From Hyphomicrobium sp. (GTDB lineage Bacteria > Pseudomonadota > Alphaproteobacteria > Rhizobiales > Hyphomicrobiaceae): a DNA stretch of 64,000 nt. Under the pieces are notes generated by a model that saw nothing but the letters and a program-made list of their open reading frames with translations, searched no databases and had not been told where the DNA came from. The DNA is taken from NCBI RefSeq assembly GCF_019744875.1, contig NZ_JAIETU010000003.1:62001-126000 (forward strand), read 5' to 3'. A program made the translations under genes and the position numbers. Positions within the stretch are counted from its first letter, which is position 1; each line of letters begins with the position of its first letter. Positions 1 to 8,370 of this stretch are shown one piece after another.

Positions 1-145
1 TCACTTCCGTGCATCGAGGTCTCCGGCCGCGCATCGTCGCGCGACGCCGGAATGGCACATCCGGTCCATTAAGGAAAGGAGCGGCATCGCGCCCACTGGG
101 GAAGCGCCTGAGATCAGTCGCCTGCGCTTCTTTGACCCGCGCGCC

Positions 146-1228
146 TCAGCGATAGACGTAGCGGATCGTGAACGTGCGGTCGGCGAGTGTCGACTTGTAG
201 GGCGGCAACGGAAAGTACGTCTGCTTCGTTGCGAACACGACGCTCTCGTCGAGCGTCCCGCGCCCGGACGGCTGCAACACGGTCACGTTCTGAAGGTCGC
301 CATTCTCGTTCAGGATGAGGCGCACCACGACGCTGCCGAACACGCCGCGCGGAGGCGGCATGGTTCCGCGCAGCGCGAGAACCACCGCGCGGCCGAATTC
401 ATCGTTTTCACCTGACCGCGTAATGCCGGGCGGGCGCGTCGCCGCGGCAGAGCGCCCGGGCGGGGCGTTCGCGAGTTCCTTCTCCGACGGAGGCCGCACA
501 TCGAGCGCCGCCGTCTTTTTCTTGGCAGGCTCTGGTCGCTTCTCGTCCTTGGGCTTGGCCTCCTCCTTGGGCTTAGGCTCCTGTTTAGGCTTGGCCTCCT
601 GCGTGGCGTCCGGCGCAGGTTTCGGAGGCGGTGCTTCTTCCGCCTTGTCGCTCGGCATCGGCACCGTCGCGAGGTCCGGCAGCTCGGACTCGAAATCCTG
701 GAGCGTGGGCTTTGCCGCCTCGGTCGATTTCGACTCCGGTTTGGCGACCTCAGGCGGTGGCGTCTCGGGCTTCGGCACCTCGGCCTTGGGCTCCGGAGGT
801 TTGGGCTCGGGAGGTTTCGGCTCCGGCGGCTTCGGCGTTTCAGGCGGCGGCGCAGGTTCGGGCGGAACCGGCTTCGGCTCCGCTACGGGCGGCGTAGGCT
901 CCGGCGGCGCAGGTTCTGCGACCGGCTCAGGCGGCGGCGTTTGGGGTTGCGGCGGCGGCGATGGCGCGACGGGCGAGGCGCCCGGTGGCGGCAGCGCAAA
1001 AGCTTCGCGGCTCTTGAGATCGGCCGCACTGACGAGATCGACCGCGATCGCATCGGGCTGTCCGGCGGGATTGCCGACGGCGCGCGGAACCGCGCGGCCG
1101 ATCTGGATCAGAAAGGCAGCGTGAAGAAGGATGGCCACGATGAGCGCAGACCTGAAAGCCCGCTGCCCGGTATCGAGCGGCGGAACGAGGCGCTCCGTGA
1201 GCCCTACGGTGTCGTCGGTTGCGTCCAT
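146..1228 (-). CDS. TonB-family protein with proline-rich periplasmic spacer
   Basis: A 360-residue inner-membrane protein with the TonB/TolA layout. A single N-terminal membrane anchor lies at about residues 26-44. It is followed by some 190 residues rich in Pro, Glu and Lys, including PKPPE-type repeats around residues 125-150, and then a compact C-terminal domain (about 275-360) of the TonB_C type, with the phrase VVVRLILNENGDL and a final YxFPLPP-like segment. TonB proteins pass proton-motive energy from ExbB-ExbD to outer-membrane receptors. No exbB, exbD or receptor gene is in the window, so the partner system is unknown and a TolA-like role is possible. The Pro-Glu-Lys spacer is the part that spans the periplasm. 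Confidence 0.8.
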   Translation of the reverse strand: MDATDDTVGLTERLVPPLDTGQRAFRSALIVAILLHAAFLIQIGRAVPRAVGNPAGQPDAIAVDLVSAADLKSREAFALPPPGASPVAPSPPPQPQTPPPEPVAEPAPPEPTPPVAEPKPVPPEPAPPPETPKPPEPKPPEPKPPEPKAEVPKPETPPPEVAKPESKSTEAAKPTLQDFESELPDLATVPMPSDKAEEAPPPKPAPDATQEAKPKQEPKPKEEAKPKDEKRPEPAKKKTAALDVRPPSEKELANAPPGRSAAATRPPGITRSGENDEFGRAVVLALRGTMPPPRGVFGSVVVRLILNENGDLQNVTVLQPSGRGTLDESVVFATKQTYFPLPPYKSTLADRTFTIRYVYR

Positions 1229-1275
1229 CCTGCCATGGGATCGTGAATGCGCCCGGACAATACGGCTGAGCCACT

Positions 1276-1761
1276 CTACGGCACATACCGCATCGCATCA
1301 CAAACTTCATCCAAACAGAGAGCAGAGCCGTGCACCTGGAGGTGCGTATCCCCGCAAAAATAGATCGCGACGGCCACCACCCACCAGATCAGCAGACACC
1401 CTAGAAACGCCTTCAAGAAGGCCGAAACAAAGGCCGCCGAGATTAACGGCCGGCGCGCGACGACAAAGTTGGCGAGCGCGAGCGCCGCAAGCACAGTCAC
1501 CGCCAGCCCGCCCGCGACCTCATCGAGATCCCGCAGCGCCAGGATGCTGCCGAGCACGGCGAAGAACGACACGATCGCGGTACGAAGCATCGGCGGGGCG
1601 TGCGCGATACTCTCGGGGGTCGCTTCCCTGAACCGGACGGCCACCACCGCCAAAAGCGAAAGGGTTGCAGAAACAATCAGTTCAAGGTGGTATGCCGCCA
1701 GGACAGATGACAACTTGCTCGACCCGCCCGATGAATTGAACGTCAAATACGCACAGACCAC
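1276..1761 (-). CDS. Hypothetical four-helix membrane protein
   Basis: A 161-residue protein I do not recognise. Hydrophobic stretches at about residues 22-43, 57-75, 83-100 and 108-137 suggest four membrane helices; the loops are short and the C-terminal tail contains several cysteines. The frame opens at a GTG only 29 bases from the divergently oriented DUF72 gene, so the two probably share a promoter region. The start is uncertain and an internal GTG or TTG could be used. Nothing in the sequence indicates a transport or enzyme function. Confidence 0.55.
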   Translation of the reverse strand: MVCAYLTFNSSGGSSKLSSVLAAYHLELIVSATLSLLAVVAVRFREATPESIAHAPPMLRTAIVSFFAVLGSILALRDLDEVAGGLAVTVLAALALANFVVARRPLISAAFVSAFLKAFLGCLLIWWVVAVAIYFCGDTHLQVHGSALCLDEVCDAMRYVP

Positions 1762-1790
1762 AGATCAACATTACGCACAAAGGACCAGTC

Positions 1791-2675
1791 ATGTCAGCGG
1801 CAAATGTTCGAACCGGCATCGGCGGCTGGACCTTCGAGCCGTGGCGCGGAACGTTCTATCCGGACAAGCTCCCCCAGGCGAAAGAGCTCGAGTTCGCAAG
1901 CCGCGCCCTTCGCACGATCGAGATCAACGGCACGTACTACCGCTCACAAACCCCTGCGACCTACGCCAAGTGGGCCGAGGCCGTGCCGGACGGTTTTGTT
2001 TTTTCACTGAAGGGCCCGCGCTTTGCCACCAACCGGCGGATCCTGGCGGAAGCTGGCGAGTCCATTTCGCGCTTCCTCGATTCAGGCCCCACGATGCTGG
2101 GCGACCACCTCGGCCCCATGCTCTGGCAGTTCGCGCCGACGAAAAAGTTCGACGCCGCGGATTTCGGCGCCTTCCTCGCGCTGCTGCCGAAAACCTTCGA
2201 CGGCCGAAAGCTGCGCCACGTTGTCGAGGTGCGCCACCCGACCTTCCAATGCCCAGAGTTTGTTGCCCTGCTCCGCGAGTTCGAGATCCCGGTCGTCTAT
2301 GCCGACCACCCCGAGTATCCGGCCATCGCCGACGTCACCGGCGATTTCGTCTACGCGCGTCTCCAGAAAGGCGAGGACGACATTCCGACCGGCTACGCGC
2401 CGAAGGACATCGCAGCCTGGGCCAAGGCCGCGGCGACGTGGGCTGAGGGCGGCGCGCCGGAAAAGACCGCCGCCGACGTCGTGGCTCCGCCTTCCAAGGC
2501 GGTCAAAGCCAAGCCGCGCGACGTTTTCGTCTATTTCATCAGCGGCGGAAAAATCCGCGCGCCCGCCGCCGCACAGGCCCTCGCTGAGGCGCTCGGAACA
2601 CCCACACCGACAGCCGCAACCGGCGTCGCGAAACCGGCCAAGGCTGCCGTGAAGACGGCCAAACGGAAGACGTAA
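1791..2675 (+). CDS. DUF72 (YecE-like) family protein
   Basis: A 294-residue member of the DUF72/YecE family, predicted TIM-barrel proteins of unknown biochemical function. The N-terminal block GIGGWTFEPWRGTFYP and the EINGTYYRSQ, FSLKGPRF and VVEVRHPTF phrases are family landmarks. The C-terminal block, normally a short YVFFDN-like strand followed by an Asn/Ala helix, appears here as VYFISGGKIRAPAAAQAL. It is separated from the barrel by an Ala/Lys-rich insert at about residues 222-245, and the protein ends in a basic Ala/Lys tail. An AGGA ribosome-binding site precedes the ATG. The family call is firm; the function is unknown. Confidence 0.88.
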   Translation: MSAANVRTGIGGWTFEPWRGTFYPDKLPQAKELEFASRALRTIEINGTYYRSQTPATYAKWAEAVPDGFVFSLKGPRFATNRRILAEAGESISRFLDSGPTMLGDHLGPMLWQFAPTKKFDAADFGAFLALLPKTFDGRKLRHVVEVRHPTFQCPEFVALLREFEIPVVYADHPEYPAIADVTGDFVYARLQKGEDDIPTGYAPKDIAAWAKAAATWAEGGAPEKTAADVVAPPSKAVKAKPRDVFVYFISGGKIRAPAAAQALAEALGTPTPTAATGVAKPAKAAVKTAKRKT

Positions 2676-2722
2676 TCGCAGAGCCGCGACGAGAGGGGAG
2701 CGTCGCGAGCTCGCCCGAAGAC

Positions 2723-3265
2723 CTAGCTCGCCGACTTGCCTTCGACGATCGTCTTCATCGCAGCCAGGCCCTTTTCGAACTGCTCGCCGACCATCCTGTC
2801 GGAGTTCATGAGCAGGCAGATCGCCTTGGCGAAAAAGCTCGGCGCCTCGCCGGTCATCGCCCAGGTCACGATCGTACGCGGGCCGTCCGGCTTGAACGTA
2901 AACTCGGTTTTGCTGGTGGCCGCCCACGGCTTTTCGAAATCGACGCGCATGCCGATGTGCTCGTCCGGCCGGCTCTCCGTAATCGTCATGCTGCCTTTGC
3001 CGACCTCGTCGTTGCCGTCCCACCGGAACACGGCGCCTTGGCCCGACGCCGGCCCTTCGAAGGTGGCCTTCGCGTTGGGATCGAGCTTGGCCCAGGGCGA
3101 CCACGCCTGCCAGTTGCGGAAATCGGAAACCTCCGCAAACGCGGCGGACGGCGGCGCCACGAAAATCGCGCTGCGCTCAATGCGCGTGGTGGACGGCTGC
3201 ATCGCCACGTAGGCGCAGAACACGGCCACGATGGCCACGAGGGCAAGCAGGATACGTTTCAGCAT
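2723..3265 (-). CDS. SRPBCC (polyketide cyclase/dehydrase-like) family protein
   Basis: A 180-residue protein with an N-terminal membrane or signal segment (residues 2-20) and an SRPBCC/START-like domain: IERSAIFVAPPSAAFAEVSD, WSPWAKLDPNA, and a Gly-rich end with MNSDRMVGEQFEKGL. In this fold a hydrophobic cavity binds lipids or small hydrophobic ligands. The ATG at 3265 was chosen because AAGGAG lies nine bases upstream and because it puts the hydrophobic segment at the extreme N-terminus. The open frame continues to 3367, but that part has no family similarity. Ligand unknown. Confidence 0.8.
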   Translation of the reverse strand: MLKRILLALVAIVAVFCAYVAMQPSTTRIERSAIFVAPPSAAFAEVSDFRNWQAWSPWAKLDPNAKATFEGPASGQGAVFRWDGNDEVGKGSMTITESRPDEHIGMRVDFEKPWAATSKTEFTFKPDGPRTIVTWAMTGEAPSFFAKAICLLMNSDRMVGEQFEKGLAAMKTIVEGKSAS

Positions 3266-3550
3266 TTTCGAAGCTCCTTGATTGCGCCCGCGTTTGCTCA
3301 CACGCGCTTTGCACAGTTGCGTACTGGCGCCCCGCAACACGATCGTGCGCGGCCGACGGCATATCACTCACGGCTGGAACGCGCCACCGCCTCTCCCCAC
3401 ATCAACGCTTTGACACGCGTCAAAGCCTTGACAGGAGAGCGCGGCAACGCTTGCCTTCACCGAACGCATCTAGACTGCCTCTCGCTCAGAAAAATGGCCT
3501 GCCCGAGCTAAACTCGAAAGATTGGCCCGAAAAATTGGAAAGAACTGCTC

Positions 3551-3904
3551 ATGCGCATGTCCCCGTCGCTCGTCCCCGCTGCGTTGATCGCCCTTGCCCT
3601 GGCTTCGCCCGCGCATGCCGCAGAGCCCGCCTATGTCGGAACCTGGGCCTCTGACCTCGCCCAATGCAAGGTCGAGCAGGACCGCCAGGAAGCCCCACTC
3701 GTCATGACCGAAAAGGGCTACGACCAGCACGAGACCCATTGCCGGTTCAAATCCGCCGACGGCGCCGACAACCAATGGAAGGTCAAGGCCGATTGCACCG
3801 TCGATGGCAGCGATGCGCCGTATGATTTCACCCTCACGGTGTCCGGCGACACGCTGACGTTGGGCGACGAGACCGGCTCGAACGATCTGCTCCGCTGCAA
3901 GTAG
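3551..3904 (+). CDS. Small secreted hypothetical protein
   Basis: A 117-residue protein with a clear Sec signal peptide (MRMSPSLVPAALIALALASPAHA, cleavage after AHA near residue 23). The mature part is about 94 residues with four cysteines in a GTWASDLAQC ... THCRF ... ADCTV ... LLRCK pattern, which suggests a disulfide-stabilised small beta protein in the periplasm. The GTWA opening recalls small lipocalin-like or protease-inhibitor-like domains, but I cannot assign a family. It is transcribed toward the Spy-like gene 166 bases downstream. Confidence 0.65.
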   Translation: MRMSPSLVPAALIALALASPAHAAEPAYVGTWASDLAQCKVEQDRQEAPLVMTEKGYDQHETHCRFKSADGADNQWKVKADCTVDGSDAPYDFTLTVSGDTLTLGDETGSNDLLRCK

Positions 3905-4070
3905 CGGGGCGCCTCACCGGCGCGGCGCCTCTTTGAACGTCGCGCCGCCAGCAAACAAAACGTTGCGACGGAAATCCCGTCGCCTGCCGTTTCTCCCATC
4001 ACGATAGCGCACCGCACCCCCCACGGAACGGCCTTCGGGCCCGCGCTGATCGAGCAAGGGAGACTGACAG

Positions 4071-4712
4071 ATGACACGTAAAGGTAAGTACATTTTCGGT
4101 GGCGTCGCGGCAGCCTGCGTCGGCCTCGTCGCCGCTGGCGCGATGGCCCAGCGCGGCCATTGGGATGGATACAAGGGTCGCCACCATGGCGGCGGATACG
4201 GCGCCGGCATCCTCGGTCTCGGCTTCGGCGGACCGTCGGGCAAGATCTGCCGCGGCAAGTCGGCGGAAGTGACCGACATCATGCTCGTTCGCCTCGAGCA
4301 CCGCGTCGACATCACCGACGCGCAGAAGGCGGGCTTCGAGGAATTCAAGACCGCAACCCGCGCCGCTGCCGAAAAGCTGCGCGAAGGCTGCCCCAAAAAG
4401 CCGGACACGGCGGCCGCGACCGATGGCGACAAGGCCGCAGCTCCCAAGGTGTCGCCGCTCGACCGCCTCGCACAAACCCAGGTCGGCCTCGAAGCGTCTC
4501 TCGAAGCTCTGAAAACCTATCGCCCCGCCGCCGAGAAGTTCTACGCGTCCCTTTCGGACGAGCAGAAGGCCAAGCTCACCGAGCGTCGCGGCGGCGGTAA
4601 GCGGCACTGGAAGCGCGACCGCGGCCCGCATGACGGCGACGATCGCGGCGGCCCTGACCGTGGCGACAACCAGCCCGGCGAGGCGAGCCCCGCCCCCTCG
4701 GACAAGGGCTGA
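4071..4712 (+). CDS. Spy/CpxP (LTXXQ motif) family periplasmic protein
   Basis: A 213-residue exported protein. A signal peptide (about 1-26, ending AGAMA) is followed by a Gly/His-rich segment containing HHGGGYGAG, and then the helical Spy-like core with the two repeated motifs ITDAQ (about residue 82) and LSDEQ (about residue 163). The tail from about 172 onward is very rich in Arg, Asp, Gly and His and looks disordered. Spy/CpxP proteins act as ATP-independent periplasmic chaperones or sense metals and envelope stress. The His-rich start and acidic/His tail here could bind metal, but that is inference. Confidence 0.8.
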   Translation: MTRKGKYIFGGVAAACVGLVAAGAMAQRGHWDGYKGRHHGGGYGAGILGLGFGGPSGKICRGKSAEVTDIMLVRLEHRVDITDAQKAGFEEFKTATRAAAEKLREGCPKKPDTAAATDGDKAAAPKVSPLDRLAQTQVGLEASLEALKTYRPAAEKFYASLSDEQKAKLTERRGGGKRHWKRDRGPHDGDDRGGPDRGDNQPGEASPAPSDKG

Positions 4713-4835
4713 GCCTGAGCCGGGAGTGGCTGGTTCACCCGCCCCCGTCTCTCACACCTCCTCCGGCCTGGCTCCCCCTCCCCCCGGGGCCACGGCCGGA
4801 GACGTCACCGGATTTTGCCCCCCGAAGTTCGGTGC

Positions 4836-4872
4836 AAAGGCGCAGAGCGAGCCTCGCTCTGCGCCTTCTTTC
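4836..4872 (+). terminator. Rho-independent terminator after the Spy-like gene
   Basis: Perfect 12-bp inverted repeat (GGCGCAGAGCGA at 4839-4850 with TCGCTCTGCGCC at 4854-4865, three-base loop) followed by TTCTTTC. It separates the Spy-like gene from the OmpA-like gene. Confidence 0.75.
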
Positions 4873-4971
4873 GCCGCGCTGCATCAAATTCCCGGCCGTG
4901 ACCTGCCTTGATATGTCGCCCGTCTTGGACCATCGTAATGGCTCAGGTTTCCGGACACATTCGAGGTAGAC

Positions 4972-6258
4972 ATGCTCCGGCGCGGCGGGTTGATCCTGTT
5001 TCTGATCGCATGGCTTGGGATCGCGGCCATTTTGGCGGCCGACACCCTCGGCATTACGTGGCCTTGGCAGCAGCAGACGGCAGAAGCGCCGCCTGCGCCG
5101 GGCGCTCAGCCGGGCAAGCAAGAGACGCCCGCGGCCGGCACCTCTACATCGCAATCCACAACTGAGACCGGCAAATCGGCGGACACGAAGAAGGCCGCGA
5201 GCGCCATCGAGGAAACGACGGCCGCGCTGAGCCCCGCCCAGGAAGCCGACGCCCCGAAGCAAGGCAGCGTCGCCCTCGACATTTCCCGCATTTCCCCGGA
5301 CGGCCCGTCCGTGTTCGCGGGACGCACCGAGCCTGACGCCTACGTGACCGTTCTCGAAGACGGCAAACCTGCCGGCACCGTCAAAGCGGACGAAAACGGC
5401 GAGTGGAGCCTGTCGACCGAGCATCGTTTTGCAAGCGCCGATCCAAAGCTCACCTTCGAAGCATCCGCCACGCCACCCGCCCCGCCGCCTGCAGCCGAAG
5501 CACCGAAGGTTGCGGAAAAAGCCGCCGAGCCTGCCCAGCGCTCCGCCGCCGTCGTCGCCAACGACGTCATGAAGAAGTTCGAAGACCTCGTCGCCAAGGC
5601 CCGCGAAGAGGCCAAGAGCGAGCAACAGGCCAAACCCGAGCACGACCAACAGGCAAAGCCGGAAGAAACCGCGAAGGCCGAGAGCGCGACCACGCCCGAC
5701 GCCGCAACGCAAACGAACCCGCAGCAGCAGGCGGCCGCGCCGGCCCAAGGCGCTGAAAGCTCGAGCAGCTCGACCGAGCGCGCAACCGCCAACGCCGGAA
5801 CCTCAGCGGGGTCATCCGCGTCCGCAACCTCGAACACCCGCGAGAGCGACACGGCGGCAAACACCACGGCGCAGGCCTCCCCCGCACCTGGCTCAGAACC
5901 CGGCAAGACGGAAGCAATCCCGGTGCCGATCATGTTCGTCTACAACGAGGCGACGTTGACGCCGGACGGCAAGCACGCCGCCAACCTGCTGCTCGAGTAT
6001 CTGACGCTGAAGCGTCTTTCGGCTGTCGAGCTCACCGGCCACGCCGACGAGCGCGGCACGACGGAATACAACATGGATCTCTCGCGCGATCGCCTTGCGG
6101 CCGTCTCCGACCTGTTGAAGAACGGCGGCTACTCGGGCGAGCTGAAACTGACGCCGAAAGGCAAGTCCGAGCCCTTCACGGGCGTGGACCGCGAGCGCTT
6201 TTCGGGTGAAGCGCTCTACCAGCTCGATCGCCGGGTGGAACTGCGCGTCGCGCGCTGA
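4972..6258 (+). CDS. OmpA-family protein with Ig-like domain and disordered linker
   Basis: A 428-residue envelope protein. An N-terminal hydrophobic anchor (about residues 5-22) is followed by an Ala/Pro/Glu-rich segment. Then comes a short Ig-like or BON-type beta domain (about 92-150; SGRTEPDAYVTVLEDGKP style turns, GEWSLS), a 130-residue low-complexity linker rich in Glu, Lys, Gln, Ser and Thr, and a C-terminal OmpA-like peptidoglycan-binding domain (about 320-428). The latter has VYNEATLTPDGK, the GHADERGTTEYN motif and LSRDRLAAV. The conserved Asp and Arg of the OmpA motif are present, so binding to diaminopimelate in peptidoglycan is expected. An AGGT site just before the ATG supports the start. 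Tethering of the inner membrane to the wall is the likely role. Confidence 0.85.
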   Translation: MLRRGGLILFLIAWLGIAAILAADTLGITWPWQQQTAEAPPAPGAQPGKQETPAAGTSTSQSTTETGKSADTKKAASAIEETTAALSPAQEADAPKQGSVALDISRISPDGPSVFAGRTEPDAYVTVLEDGKPAGTVKADENGEWSLSTEHRFASADPKLTFEASATPPAPPPAAEAPKVAEKAAEPAQRSAAVVANDVMKKFEDLVAKAREEAKSEQQAKPEHDQQAKPEETAKAESATTPDAATQTNPQQQAAAPAQGAESSSSSTERATANAGTSAGSSASATSNTRESDTAANTTAQASPAPGSEPGKTEAIPVPIMFVYNEATLTPDGKHAANLLLEYLTLKRLSAVELTGHADERGTTEYNMDLSRDRLAAVSDLLKNGGYSGELKLTPKGKSEPFTGVDRERFSGEALYQLDRRVELRVAR

Positions 6259-6290
6259 CGCAGCAGTCGCGGCACTCCGAAGCTCGAACA

Positions 6291-6327
6291 CAAAAAACGG
6301 CCCCGGGGCGTAAGCGCGCCGGGGCCG
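6291..6327 (-). terminator. Rho-independent terminator of the 85-residue protein gene
   Basis: Inverted repeat CGGCCCCGG (6298-6306) and CCGGGGCCG (6319-6327) with a 12-base loop. Read on the minus strand it is followed directly by TTTTTTG, so it terminates the small gene at 6373-6630. On the plus strand the following AAGTCTTTA is a weaker stop for the OmpA-like gene. Confidence 0.7.
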
Positions 6328-6372
6328 AAGTCTTTAGTTGGGGGGAGGAGGAACGGGGACGTTAGAAGCGGC

Positions 6373-6630
6373 TTACTGGCAGGTCTGGAGCAGCTCCCAG
6401 ACGCGCTTGCAGCGGCCAGCGGCATCGCAGACGTTCTTCGGCGTCTTCACGTAGGAGCAGTGATAGGCGCCGGAAAATCCCTGGTAGCCGTTCATCGGCT
6501 TGTCGAAGCGATAGGTTTCCTGGAAGTATTCCTTGCCGCCGCCGCCAGCGAACGCGCCGGAAGCGGTCGCGAGAGCAGCCGAGGCCACGAGAGCAGCGTA
6601 GGCAGTCGTGCGCAGGATCGAGCGGGTCAT
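6373..6630 (-). CDS. Small secreted hypothetical protein
   Basis: An 85-residue protein with a signal peptide (about residues 1-28, ending GAFA) and a mature part of roughly 57 residues with four cysteines (HCSYV, NVCDAAGRCKR, LLQTCQ). The pattern suggests two disulfides in the periplasm. The start at 6630 is set by GGAGG five bases upstream; an open frame extends further up to 7134 but is the antisense shadow of the thioesterase gene. No family recognised. Confidence 0.65.
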   Translation of the reverse strand: MTRSILRTTAYAALVASAALATASGAFAGGGGKEYFQETYRFDKPMNGYQGFSGAYHCSYVKTPKNVCDAAGRCKRVWELLQTCQ

Positions 6631-6777
6631 GAGTGCCTCCATTGGAATGGCCCTCGAATGGGCCTTCATGTGATCTGATGCGCCAAACTTAAGCGGCCGC
6701 GCGATGCCTCGCTGTTCCGGGGGTGACACGCGGCGGCAACTCACGAAAAAAGACATCACGCACCGACAGGAGAGACG

Positions 6778-7197
6778 ATGACCCCGCCCGACAACTCTAC
6801 CGAGGGGACGCTCCGTCCTGGTCTCGTGGGCCGCGCCGCGACAAACGTGAGCGAGGCGCTGACGGCGCCCGTGCTCGGCAGCGGATCCATTGCCGTCTAC
6901 GCGACGCCCGCCATGGTCGCGCTGATGGAGCAGGCGGCCGTCGATTGCGCCGAACGCCATCTGAAGCCCGGAGAAGCAACCGTCGGCGTCCACCTCGACG
7001 TCAAGCACACGGCCGCAACCCCGCCCGGTCTCGACGTCACCGCCGAAGCGACCCTGACGGCCGTCGACGGGCGCAAGCTGACCTTCTCGATTGCGGCGCG
7101 CGATACGGCTGGTCCAATCGGCGAAGCGCTCCACACACGGCTCATCGTCGACGTGGCCCGCTTCGAAGCGAGGCTCGCGAGCAGGCGCCCCGGCTGA
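6778..7197 (+). CDS. FlK-like (hotdog) thioesterase family protein
   Basis: A 139-residue hotdog-fold protein resembling fluoroacetyl-CoA thioesterase FlK. The FlK catalytic triad Thr42/Glu50/His76 has matching residues at Thr43 (YATP), Glu51 (ALMEQAA) and His77 (VKHTAATPPG). The following VTAEATLTAVDGRKLTFSIAA strand region is typical of the family. Most family members hydrolyse acyl-CoA esters of unknown identity; nothing here points to fluoroacetate. An AGGAGAG site precedes the ATG. It is divergent from the small secreted protein gene. Confidence 0.82.
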   Translation: MTPPDNSTEGTLRPGLVGRAATNVSEALTAPVLGSGSIAVYATPAMVALMEQAAVDCAERHLKPGEATVGVHLDVKHTAATPPGLDVTAEATLTAVDGRKLTFSIAARDTAGPIGEALHTRLIVDVARFEARLASRRPG

Positions 7198-7302
7198 ACA
7201 CAGCCGGCCGCCCCATGTGGAATATCCCCTGATAAAGGCTCGGGGCCTCCCCCGCGCCGGATTTAATTGCTAAAAGCGTGCGAGGAATCGGGAGGAAAAC
7301 GA

Positions 7303-8241
7303 ATGCGTCAAACGCTGTCTGCCCTGCTCGTGATGTTTGCCAGCGCCACCGCTCACGCGGCCGACACACCGAAGGCTGCCCCGCCGCCCGCAAAACCGGC
7401 CGCAGCCGCTGCCGCCACCGAGACCTCGGCTCTTCCCACGCCGCCCAAGTCGACCTGCTCCAATCCCGATGCCCTCGGCGTCGCGCGCACGGTCGAGATC
7501 GACACCAAGGGCGGCCCGGGCTTCGGCTTCGAGCACTACAAGGCCTATGATTTTCTGCAGGAGAAGGAAGTCGTCCTGACGTTCGACGACGGCCCGCAGG
7601 TGAGAACCACCAAGGCCATCCTCGACGCGCTCGACGCGCAGTGCACGAAGGCAATTTTCTTCAGCCTCGGCAAGATGGCGCTCGGCCTGCCCGAGATCAT
7701 CCGCGACGTCGCCCACCGCGGCCACACCGTCGGCACCCACACCTGGTCGCATCAGGACATGCGCAAGAAGTCCGATCAGGAAGCCAAGGACGAGATCGAG
7801 AAGGGCGTCAGCGGCGTTCGCCGCGCTGTCGGCGGGCCGATCTCGCCGTTCTTCCGCTATCCCTACCTGCGGGATTCCGCGACCACGCTCGCCTATCTGC
7901 AGAGCCGCAACATCGCCATGTTCTCGACCGACGTCGACAGCTTCGACTTCAAGCGCCAGACCGCCGATCAGCTCGTGAAATCGACGATGGCGCGGCTCGA
8001 CAAGAAGGGCAAGGGCGTGCTCCTGATGCACGACATCCAGCCCCACACGGCAGCCGCCATGCCCGCGCTCCTGGCGGCCCTCAAAACCGGCGGCTACAAG
8101 GTCGTCCACATGAAGGCCAAGGACGAGCTCAAGACCCTGGCCGAGTATGACGCCATGATCGAAAAGGACGTGAAGGGCCTGCCGAGCGCAGGGAGCGAAC
8201 GCCCGCTTTCGAGCGTTGTACGGACAGTACCGTCGCCGTAG
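7303..8241 (+). CDS. Polysaccharide deacetylase family protein (paralogue 1)
   Basis: A 312-residue exported NodB-type (carbohydrate esterase 4) protein. A signal peptide (about 1-19, ending AHA) and an Ala/Pro linker precede the short conserved block RTVEIDTKGGPGFG. The catalytic domain then has LTFDDGP near residue 93 (catalytic and metal-binding Asp pair), THTWSH near 145 (metal-binding His pair), FFRYPYL and LLMHDIQP. CE4 enzymes remove N- or O-acetyl groups from glycans such as chitin or peptidoglycan. The ATG at 7303 follows GGAGG; the frame upstream lacks a signal. Two paralogues with the same VEIDT-GP-FG block are at 33.1 and 34.4 kb. Confidence 0.87.
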   Translation: MRQTLSALLVMFASATAHAADTPKAAPPPAKPAAAAAATETSALPTPPKSTCSNPDALGVARTVEIDTKGGPGFGFEHYKAYDFLQEKEVVLTFDDGPQVRTTKAILDALDAQCTKAIFFSLGKMALGLPEIIRDVAHRGHTVGTHTWSHQDMRKKSDQEAKDEIEKGVSGVRRAVGGPISPFFRYPYLRDSATTLAYLQSRNIAMFSTDVDSFDFKRQTADQLVKSTMARLDKKGKGVLLMHDIQPHTAAAMPALLAALKTGGYKVVHMKAKDELKTLAEYDAMIEKDVKGLPSAGSERPLSSVVRTVPSP

Positions 8242-8280
8242 CGGCTCGCAGAGCCTGATTCTTCCGGTTTTGCGCCTTTG

Positions 8281-8311
8281 GGCGGGTGCCCCCGAAAAAA
8301 GGGGTCCCGCC
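8281..8311. other. Imperfect hairpin between deacetylase and EipA-domain genes
   Basis: GGCGGG-TG-CCCC (8281-8292) can pair with GGGG-T-CCCGCC (8301-8311) around a loop containing six A residues. No T-run follows on the plus strand, so it may be a processing or weak termination structure rather than a classical terminator. Confidence 0.35.
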
Positions 8312-8370
8312 TGCTCGGCTTCGTCGGTAAGCTCCCTAAAAACGCCTAATCTTGGCGCGAGAGAGTTTTG

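Noticed and set aside
760-860. Short tandem repeats that could suggest a CRISPR-like array
   Set aside because: They encode PKPPE repeats of the TonB spacer; units are 12-15 bases and have no spacers.
3738-3756. GGTTCAAATCC, resembling a tRNA T-arm
   Set aside because: It lies inside a coding gene and no acceptor, D- or anticodon arm can be formed around it.
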